This document shows positions 1 to 3,717 of a stretch of DNA of 6,871 nucleotides, piece by piece (within the stretch, counting starts at the first letter, position 1; the number at the start of each line of letters is the position of its first letter). Source of the DNA: a bacterium (lineage in GTDB: Bacteria; UBP15; UBA6099; JAJRTR01). The position numbers were made by a program, and so were the translations under genes. Location: the NCBI GenBank assembly GCA_024278215.1, contig JAJRTR010000087.1:1-6871 (forward strand). The letters run 5' to 3'. The notes beneath the pieces were generated by a model. It was not told the origin of the DNA. It saw nothing but the letters and a program-made list of their open reading frames with translations, and made no database searches.

Positions 1-166
1 TAACCGACCTCGGGGCAGGGGGCAGGTCTTCCGTAGCAACTATATCCGACCCCAGCACGCGCCCCCGGCAACTTTCCAGCGCAACCTTCTCTTTCGGCAC
101 TCTCCTGAAGCCAGCCATCGCCTCGAACAGCGCATCTGGTGTCACAACTTTAAAAAACTCCGGCAC
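1..166 (-). CDS. moeA: MoeA-type molybdopterin molybdenumtransferase, N-terminal part (runs off left edge)
   Basis: Reading the minus strand from a GTG at 166-164 gives 55 open codons that continue past the window edge. The start MPEFFKVVTPDALFEAM leads into VALESCRGRVLGSDIVATED and then LPPAPRSV. This matches the N-terminus of MoeA proteins, where 'GRVLAEDVVAPEDLPPF.RS' comes just before the MDGYAV motif, which would be the next residues outside the window. MoeA inserts molybdenum into adenylylated molybdopterin in the cytoplasm, the last step of molybdenum cofactor synthesis. The start is supported by a strong ribosome binding site, GGAGG (minus strand 178-174), 7 bases before the GTG. Only about 35 bases separate the start from repeat copy A, so the messenger leader probably contains that repeat. 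The catalytic domain is not visible, so a MoeA paralogue such as a tungsten-specific form or a MoeA fusion cannot be excluded. Confidence 0.82.
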   Translation of the reverse strand, partial: MPEFFKVVTPDALFEAMAGFRRVPKEKVALESCRGRVLGSDIVATEDLPPAPRSV

Positions 167-173
167 GTAACTA

Positions 174-178
174 CCTCC
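174..178 (-). promoter_or_regulatory. Ribosome binding site of the moeA-type gene
   Basis: GGAGG on the minus strand, 7 bases before the GTG at 166. It decides the start: without it, the short N-terminus and the non-ATG codon would be doubtful. Confidence 0.75.
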
Positions 179-201
179 GATTCACATTTCTCTCTGGTGA
201 G

Positions 202-379
202 GAGCCGATTGGAAAATTCTGAATCGCCAGCGGTCGCCTGCAATGTCAACAGCAGCGTTGTCGGCACAAAACCTTACTCAACGTACTCTGCGAGTATACC
301 TGCGGAGATTTAACACTTCCGCCTTATTTTTGAACAATTTCGCTCGACCTCGCCTCGAACATGATTTTGCAATCGCCTC
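202..379 (+). repeat. Palindromic repeat family, copy A (diverged)
   Basis: This is a 178-base copy of a dispersed repeat also found at 2215-2393 and 3331-3509. It begins GAGCCGATTGGAAAATT and ends ATTTTGCAATCGCCTC, which are imperfect inverted repeats of each other. The centre is a hairpin, GTACTC-TGC-GAGTAT (283-297). Compared with copy C it has a 1-base deletion near 246 and many substitutions, so it is the oldest or least constrained of the three. The flanking four-base words (TGAG on the left, TCAT on the right) do not match, unlike those of the other two copies. It sits about 35 bases upstream of the moeA start. Confidence 0.85.
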
Positions 380-383
380 TCAT

Positions 384-412
384 ATTATATTACTTTACCA
401 AATTATTTTTAA
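384..412 (-). promoter_or_regulatory. Candidate promoter for the moeA-type gene, beyond repeat A
   Basis: On the minus strand there is TTAAAA (412-407), a 17-base spacer and a perfect TATAAT (389-384). Transcription would start near 377, at the edge of repeat A, so the moeA messenger would begin with the whole palindromic repeat as a leader of roughly 210 bases. The -35 box matches consensus at only four of six positions and the region is AT-rich, so a chance match is possible. Confidence 0.4.
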
Positions 413-465
413 TAATGTTGCATAGTTTCAGTGCTTGATTACGCAACTATCGGATCATTTAGTGT

Positions 466-471
466 TAGAAT
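466..471 (+). promoter_or_regulatory. Possible -10 box for the small membrane protein gene
   Basis: TAGAAT lies about 60 bases before the start at 533. The same TAGAAT word forms the -10 box of the glyQ and cyclase promoters in this window. No convincing -35 box is found 16-18 bases upstream, so the assignment rests on the shared -10 word. Confidence 0.3.
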
Positions 472-532
472 ATATGGTGGTGACTGGATTACGAAGCAGG
501 TGAAAAATCGAAATAAAAACGGAGAAATGAAA

Positions 533-640
533 ATGAACAATTATGGAAAATACAGAACTTTGAACAAGATTCGATATTCGGTTGCTGTGCTTGTAATCGT
601 AGGCATACTGCTGCTGATAAAAAGCTGCGCTGGCGGCTAA
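533..640 (+). CDS. Small single-pass membrane protein, 35 residues, unknown function
   Basis: The 35-residue product begins MNNYGKYRTLNKIR, with four basic residues and no acidic ones. A hydrophobic segment of about 15 residues follows (YSVAVLVIVGILLLI, roughly residues 15-29), then a short tail KSCAGG. This is the layout of a single-pass inner-membrane microprotein with its N-terminus in the cytoplasm. The ATG at 533 is chosen because GGAGA (521-525) lies at good spacing from it. The in-frame ATG at 527 is too close to that site, although it would add only MK. A lipoprotein is unlikely because lysine is two residues before the cysteine. The gene converges on the exported-protein gene with 74 bases between the stops. 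I do not recognise a family. Such a short ORF could be chance, but the ribosome binding site and charge pattern favour a real gene. Confidence 0.5.
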   Translation: MNNYGKYRTLNKIRYSVAVLVIVGILLLIKSCAGG

Positions 641-714
641 CCGCATATTTCACCTCTGCGGGCTGATTCCAATACTGCGTACTTTAGAGCATGAAGTGCA
701 TCAGAATAGGAAAA

Positions 715-1956
715 TCACCTGACCCAGAATCCGAAAGAATTTTCCTTAGTAGCGCCGACATTGTCTTCTGCATGAATTATCAGATAGTATTTTCCATGCG
801 GAAGATTTTCACTGAAAGTGTTTGCGTACCCGCAGGGATTTCGTTTCCCATTACAGACGGTTTCTGTTTTACTGTTATAATTTATATAATCACCCCGCAA
901 AGTCGAAATGATTTTTTTGATTGTTCGGCCATGTCCGCCGTCTCTTACCATATATTTTATTTCGACAAGTACCGAATTCTGATTGGGTGGAATGGTAAAA
1001 TCTGTGGCAAGACGGTTGGAGAAGTCTATTACGGGTTTGAACAACCCCGCGTCTTTTTCAGGATCATTTTTCTTCGACGTATTTTTAGATTTATTCATTG
1101 TCGGCGCGGGTGAATCGCCGGTGTTTTTGTCTTTGTCCAGTTTTATCGCGGCGTATAATGCCAACCCTGTCAGCAGGGCTTCCTTTATATTTTTCTTTTT
1201 GTTATTATCTTTTTGATCAATATCATCGCCGTTGGGATTGGCCGCATTCTTCGGTGCGCGTCTTCTCATCTCCTCTATGCGTGCAGACATTTCCGCTTTT
1301 GCTCCGTTGCTTGCGGATTCTTCAGTTTCCGGAGCAGCTTTTTTCGAACTGACTCGACGTTTTCTTACAGGATGTTTTTCTGACTCTTCTGACTCTTTGT
1401 CCTTTTTATCGCCAACCGCTTCAGCGACATCATCATTCTTATCTTCGTCACTGTCAAAATCAGGCACGATAAGTTCTACGCCCGATTCTCCCTCGACTTC
1501 GTCTTTCGACAATCCACTGTCGTAATCGTCTTCTTCGCTTTCATTATCGTTATCCACGATAACGGTTGATTCGACGTTTGCTTCATTGCCGTCATATTCT
1601 CTGCCGGCAATACATGATTTGTATTCAGAGTCGCTTTGTGCGCCGGCGCAGTGGCATTCCGCCTTTTCATCTTCGCCCAGTTTTGTGTAGCTTTCACACA
1701 GATACCAGTGCGGATAGTAATCAACGACATTACCGTCGACGGAGTGAACCCCCGAATCGGAATTGATGCTCAGAGCGAGTTCGATCTTTGCCGCACAATT
1801 TTTGAAATCTCCGCTTTTATAATACTGAACGCCCTGCAGATAATACGTGTTCCATGTTGCCGCGGATGCAATGCTGCCAACTGAAAAAAGCATAAACAAC
1901 ACAGGTACCGCGCATACTGAAATAAATATGATCCCTCTTTTGAGTTCGATTCTCAT
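715..1956 (-). CDS. Exported TPR-like protein with acidic linker and C-terminal Ig-like domain, unknown function
   Basis: The product has 413 residues. Residues 1-32 form a Sec signal peptide: basic start MRIELKR, hydrophobic core, and an A-S-A site before ATW. Residues 36-108 look like one or two TPR units (YYLQGVQYYKSGDFKNCAAK, then YYPHWYLCESYTKLGEDEKA). Residues 120-192 are very acidic (many D, E and S), followed by a basic stretch near 195-206. Residues 259-272 form a short hydrophobic segment that is probably too short to span a membrane. Residues 305-413 look like a beta-sandwich domain of the bacterial Ig-like kind: VLVEIKYMVRDGG near the front and GKYYLIIHAEDNVGATKENS at the end. Cysteines 368 and 375 could pair as a disulfide outside the cytoplasm. 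The likely place is the periplasm or cell envelope. The ribosome binding site is weak (GGAT, 8 bases before the ATG). I recognise the architecture but no named family. Confidence 0.85.
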   Translation of the reverse strand: MRIELKRGIIFISVCAVPVLFMLFSVGSIASAATWNTYYLQGVQYYKSGDFKNCAAKIELALSINSDSGVHSVDGNVVDYYPHWYLCESYTKLGEDEKAECHCAGAQSDSEYKSCIAGREYDGNEANVESTVIVDNDNESEEDDYDSGLSKDEVEGESGVELIVPDFDSDEDKNDDVAEAVGDKKDKESEESEKHPVRKRRVSSKKAAPETEESASNGAKAEMSARIEEMRRRAPKNAANPNGDDIDQKDNNKKKNIKEALLTGLALYAAIKLDKDKNTGDSPAPTMNKSKNTSKKNDPEKDAGLFKPVIDFSNRLATDFTIPPNQNSVLVEIKYMVRDGGHGRTIKKIISTLRGDYINYNSKTETVCNGKRNPCGYANTFSENLPHGKYYLIIHAEDNVGATKENSFGFWVR

Positions 1957-2009
1957 ATTTCACATCCGTTTTTTACTGTATTCAGGCGTGTTTTTGCAGT
2001 TGGTTATCT

Positions 2010-2063
2010 GTCGAGCTGATAGCAAAAGGTGCTTCGCCTGCGGTCGGCGGCAATCGACTCGAC
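2010..2063 (-). promoter_or_regulatory. Structured inverted-repeat segment in the leader of the exported-protein gene
   Basis: GTCGAG at 2010-2015 pairs with CTCGAC at 2058-2063. Inside lie smaller complementary pieces such as AGGTG-CTT-CGCCT, near 2027-2039. A transcript from the minus promoter at 2071-2098 would start close to 2064, so this fold would form its first 55 bases, with the start codon about 110 bases downstream. It could be a protective hairpin, a protein-binding leader or a repeat remnant. It matches no riboswitch class that I recognise. Confidence 0.35.
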
Positions 2064-2070
2064 TGTTGAT

Positions 2071-2098
2071 ATTTTATTCCAGGCAGTCCTGTTGTCAA
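2071..2098 (-). promoter_or_regulatory. Promoter for the exported-protein gene
   Basis: The minus strand reads TTGACA (2098-2093), a 16-base spacer and TAAAAT (2076-2071). That is a perfect -35 box and a five-of-six -10 box. Transcription would start near 2064 and read into the gene starting at 1956. Its -35 box overlaps that of the plus-strand promoter at 2092-2119. Confidence 0.6.
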
Positions 2099-2119
2099 CA
2101 TTATGAATGATAATATAAT
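2092..2119 (+). promoter_or_regulatory. Divergent plus-strand promoter (TTGTCA / TATAAT)
   Basis: TTGTCA (2092-2097), a 16-base spacer and a perfect TATAAT (2114-2119). Transcription would start near 2126, more than 300 bases before glyQ. The product could be the doubtful small ORF at 2159, a small RNA, or a long glyQ transcript passing through repeat B. The -35 box lies inside the palindrome GTTGTCAAC (2091-2099), shared with the opposing minus-strand promoter. Confidence 0.5.
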
Positions 2120-2158
2120 AATATGCAGCTATACGATGTATCGCCGAGAGGCAGCGCG

Positions 2159-2266
2159 ATGCAACGATTCAATGTGATTATATACGGTTGCGATCGGCAT
2201 GACATTATTCCTTTGAGCCAATTGCAAAATTATGATTCTGCTGTGGTCGGTTGCTATTGTCCATAG
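2159..2266 (+). CDS. Doubtful small ORF, its end altered by repeat B
   Basis: The ATG at 2159 is preceded by GAGAGG (2146-2151) at a 7-base spacing and lies about 33 bases downstream of a predicted transcription start. The frame encodes 35 residues starting MQRFNVIIYGCDRHDIIP. The part after codon 19 lies inside repeat copy B. If B and one copy of its flanking duplication are removed on paper, the frame would end after 20 residues, at a TGA lying within the glyQ -35 region. It could be a leader peptide, a decayed gene or chance. No homology is recognised, and the composition is not glycine-rich as a glyQ attenuator peptide would be. Confidence 0.22.
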   Translation: MQRFNVIIYGCDRHDIIPLSQLQNYDSAVVGCYCP

Positions 2267-2397
2267 CTGCGTTGTCGGCAGAAAATCGTCCTCGACGTAC
2301 TCTACAAGTACGCCTGCGGGGATTTCGCATCTCCGCCTTGCTTCGGAACAATTTCGCTCGACCTCGCTACGAATATAATTTCGCAATTGGCTCCTTT
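2210..2397. repeat. Flanking direct repeats (target-site duplication) of repeat copy B
   Basis: CCTTT lies at 2210-2214, directly before GAGCC, and again at 2393-2397, overlapping the last base of the element. Depending on whether that terminal C counts as element or flank, the duplication is 4 (CTTT) or 5 bases. Together with the same arrangement at copy C, this marks insertion by transposition rather than spread by recombination alone. Confidence 0.55.
2215..2393 (+). repeat. Palindromic repeat family, copy B (MITE-like)
   Basis: This copy is 179 bases, the same length as copy C with no gaps. By hand alignment it differs from C at 23 positions, about 87 percent identity. The ends GAGCCAATTG and CAATTGGCTC are perfect 10-base terminal inverted repeats. 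The two halves are partly complementary throughout, with the apex GTACT-CTACA-AGTAC at 2297-2311, so the element can fold as one long hairpin. It is flanked by CTTT on both sides. It encodes no transposase, so it would depend on an enzyme supplied elsewhere. The right end lies 7 bases before the glyQ -35 box. Confidence 0.88.
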
Positions 2398-2400
2398 TTC

Positions 2401-2429
2401 TTGACGTTGTAATATCACTTTGTTAGAAT
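2401..2429 (+). promoter_or_regulatory. glyQ promoter
   Basis: TTGACG (2401-2406), a 17-base spacer and TAGAAT (2424-2429). Both boxes match consensus at five of six positions and the spacing is ideal. The glyQ ATG is only 9 bases after the -10 box, so the transcript would have a leader of roughly zero to five bases. There is no room for, and no sign of, a ribosome binding site. Confidence 0.7.
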
Positions 2430-2438
2430 TGCTATTCC

Positions 2439-3317
2439 ATGATAAAACTAACTTTTCAGGAATTGATATTCAGGCTGGAGAAATACTGGTCGGACTACGG
2501 ATGCGTGATAGCGCAACCGTATGACATAGAAGTGGGCGCAGGCACTATGCACCCGCTTACATTTCTAAAAGCGCTGGGCGGCGAGCCGTGGAAAGTCGGC
2601 TATGTGCAGCCGTCGCGCAGGCCTGCGGACGGTCGTTATGGCGAGAACCCGATGCGTCTTCAGCAATATTTTCAATATCAGGTAATATTGAAACCATCTC
2701 CCGACGATGTGCAGGACCTTTATCTCCGGAGCCTGGAGTCTGTAGGCCTTAGTATAAATGATCATGATATCCGGTTTGTCGAGGACGACTGGGAATCGCC
2801 CACACTTGGTGCCTGGGGACTTGGCTGGGAGGTGTGGCTCGACGGCAACGAGATAACCCAGTTTACATATTTCCAGCAGGTAGGCGGTATCGACCTGCCG
2901 GTTGTCTGTGCGGAGGTCACATACGGACTCGAACGAATATGTATGTATATCCAGGGTGTCGATAATGTTTACGAACTGAACTGGACGGAGAATCTGAAAT
3001 ACGGTGATATATACAGGGAAAATGAACGCCAGCAGTCATATTACAACTTGCAGTATGCCGCTGTTGATTCACTTTTCACCCTTTTCGATTTGCATGAAAA
3101 GGAGTCGAAGATGCTGCTCGATCTCGGCATGCCGCTTCCTGCATACGACCAGGTGCTGAAGTGTTCGCATATTTTCAATCTGCTTGACGCGCGTAATGCG
3201 ATCAGCGTAACGGAGAGGCAGGATGTGATCGGCAGGGTGCGCGACCTGGCAAGCGGATGCGCGAGGCAGTATCTGGAGATGATAAGTCCTGAAGAAGAAT
3301 CGGAAAATGTGGGGTAG
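2439..3317 (+). CDS. glyQ: Glycyl-tRNA synthetase alpha subunit
   Basis: The 292-residue product has the normal length and motifs of GlyQ, the catalytic alpha subunit of the bacterial alpha2-beta2 glycyl-tRNA synthetase. This cytoplasmic class II enzyme charges tRNA-Gly with glycine using ATP. Seen in the sequence are [17 protein letters not shown] (31-47), [16 protein letters not shown] (56-71, motif 2 region), [15 protein letters not shown] (122-136), [11 protein letters not shown] (140-150), the motif 3 core [15 protein letters not shown] (161-175) and [15 protein letters not shown] (246-260). The ATG start fits the family N-terminus ([19 protein letters not shown]), yet it has no ribosome binding site and lies 9 bases after a -10 box, so the messenger is probably leaderless. 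The beta subunit gene glyS normally follows directly, but here repeat C and a cyclase gene follow instead. A distant glyS is therefore expected. The identification is secure. Confidence 0.97.
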   Translation: MIKLTFQELIFRLEKYWSDYGCVIAQPYDIEVGAGTMHPLTFLKALGGEPWKVGYVQPSRRPADGRYGENPMRLQQYFQYQVILKPSPDDVQDLYLRSLESVGLSINDHDIRFVEDDWESPTLGAWGLGWEVWLDGNEITQFTYFQQVGGIDLPVVCAEVTYGLERICMYIQGVDNVYELNWTENLKYGDIYRENERQQSYYNLQYAAVDSLFTLFDLHEKESKMLLDLGMPLPAYDQVLKCSHIFNLLDARNAISVTERQDVIGRVRDLASGCARQYLEMISPEEESENVG

Positions 3318-3325
3318 GCGCAATA

Positions 3326-3513
3326 CTGTTGAGCCAATTGAAAAATTCTGATTCGGCTGCGGTAGGCTGCAATTGTCCATAGCTGCGTTGTCGGCACAAA
3401 ATCATCCTCAACGTACTCCACGAGTACGCCTGTGGTGATTTTGCACCTCCGCCTTGCTTCAGAATAATTTCGTTCGACCTCGCTTCGAACATAATTTTGC
3501 AATTAGCTCTGTT
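3326..3513. repeat. Flanking direct repeats (target-site duplication) of repeat copy C
   Basis: CTGTT lies at 3326-3330 directly before GAGCC, and again at 3509-3513, sharing the terminal C of the element. The arrangement is the same as at copy B but with a different word, as expected for independent insertions. The length is 4 (TGTT) or 5 bases depending on the terminal C. Confidence 0.55.
3331..3509 (+). repeat. Palindromic repeat family, copy C (MITE-like)
   Basis: A 179-base copy that starts 14 bases after the glyQ stop codon. The terminal inverted repeats are GAGCCAATTG and CAATTAGCTC, with one mismatch. The hairpin apex GTACTC-CAC-GAGTAC (3413-3427) has a perfect 6-base stem, and the arms beyond it stay complementary in patches (for example CACAAAATCAT against GTGATTTTGC). 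It could act as a strong RNA structure at the 3' end of the glyQ transcript, protecting or ending it, although no run of T follows as in a classical terminator. Confidence 0.88.
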
Positions 3514-3530
3514 CACTTAATGCTTTTACG

Positions 3531-3596
3531 ACAGGCGAGACGCCTGTTGTACTGACGCGATGATATGAGATACAGTAGCGCAGGCGTCCCGCCTGT
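3531..3596. repeat. Double-hairpin palindrome
   Basis: Two 24-base arms, 3531-3554 and 3573-3596, are inverted repeats of each other with 20 of 24 positions matching and an 18-base loop. Each arm is itself a small hairpin: ACAGGCG-AGA-CGCCTGT (3531-3547) and CAGGCG-TCC-CGCCTG (3581-3595). The segment is more GC-rich than its surroundings and unrelated in sequence to the 179-base family. It may be a second class of small dispersed palindrome, or a transcription terminator or insulator before the cyclase promoter. Confidence 0.7.
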
Positions 3597-3623
3597 GCCG
3601 GTCATGACCTTATGTGAAAGGTA

Positions 3624-3653
3624 TTGGATGCAGGCTTAGTTTTCTGATAGAAT
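3624..3653 (+). promoter_or_regulatory. Promoter of the TPR-cyclase gene
   Basis: TTGGAT (3624-3629), an 18-base spacer and TAGAAT (3648-3653). Transcription would start near 3660, leaving a leader of about 58 bases before the GTG start at 3718. The -10 word is the same as that of glyQ. No operator is obvious. Confidence 0.55.
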
Positions 3654-3707
3654 GCTATATGTACTAATCGTGATACTAAAAAGATTATTTCAAGTTTCTT
3701 AACAACT

Positions 3708-3714
3708 GGAGAAG
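3708..3714 (+). promoter_or_regulatory. Ribosome binding site of the TPR-cyclase gene
   Basis: GGAGAAG, with GGAG ending 6 bases before the GTG at 3718. It supports a GTG start. Confidence 0.7.
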
Positions 3715-3717
3715 CAA

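Noticed and set aside
243-425. 60-codon plus-strand ORF
   Set aside because: It lies almost entirely in repeat copy A, has no ribosome binding site, and its frame is not shared with the other copies.
431-640. Longer 69-residue form of the small membrane protein, from a GTG at 431
   Set aside because: The GTG has no ribosome binding site and lies upstream of the predicted -10 box. The ATG at 533 has a good site and gives a clean charged-then-hydrophobic protein.
641-661. Terminator between the two convergent genes (CCGCA...TGCGG)
   Set aside because: The stem is only 5 base pairs with an 11-base loop and no run of T on either strand, which is too weak to call.
691-1113. 140-codon plus-strand ORF
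   Set aside because: It is antisense to the Ig-like domain and linker of the exported protein, whose signal peptide and domain layout make it the real gene.
2129-2386. 85-codon minus-strand ORF over repeat B
   Set aside because: Most of it is the antisense frame of the repeat, it uses a TTG start inside the terminal inverted repeat, and the equivalent frame is broken by a stop in copy A.
2092-2438. T-box or glycine riboswitch before glyQ
   Set aside because: No T-box core sequence, terminator or glycine riboswitch layout can be seen; the gap is filled by repeat B and the promoter next to glyQ.
3041-3502. 153-codon minus-strand ORF over repeat C and the end of glyQ
   Set aside because: The first third is repeat sequence and the rest is antisense to the secure glyQ gene.
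202-3509. CRISPR array or CRISPR-like repeats
   Set aside because: The three repeats are about 179 bases, irregularly spaced by kilobases, with genes between them; there are no short regular repeats or spacers.
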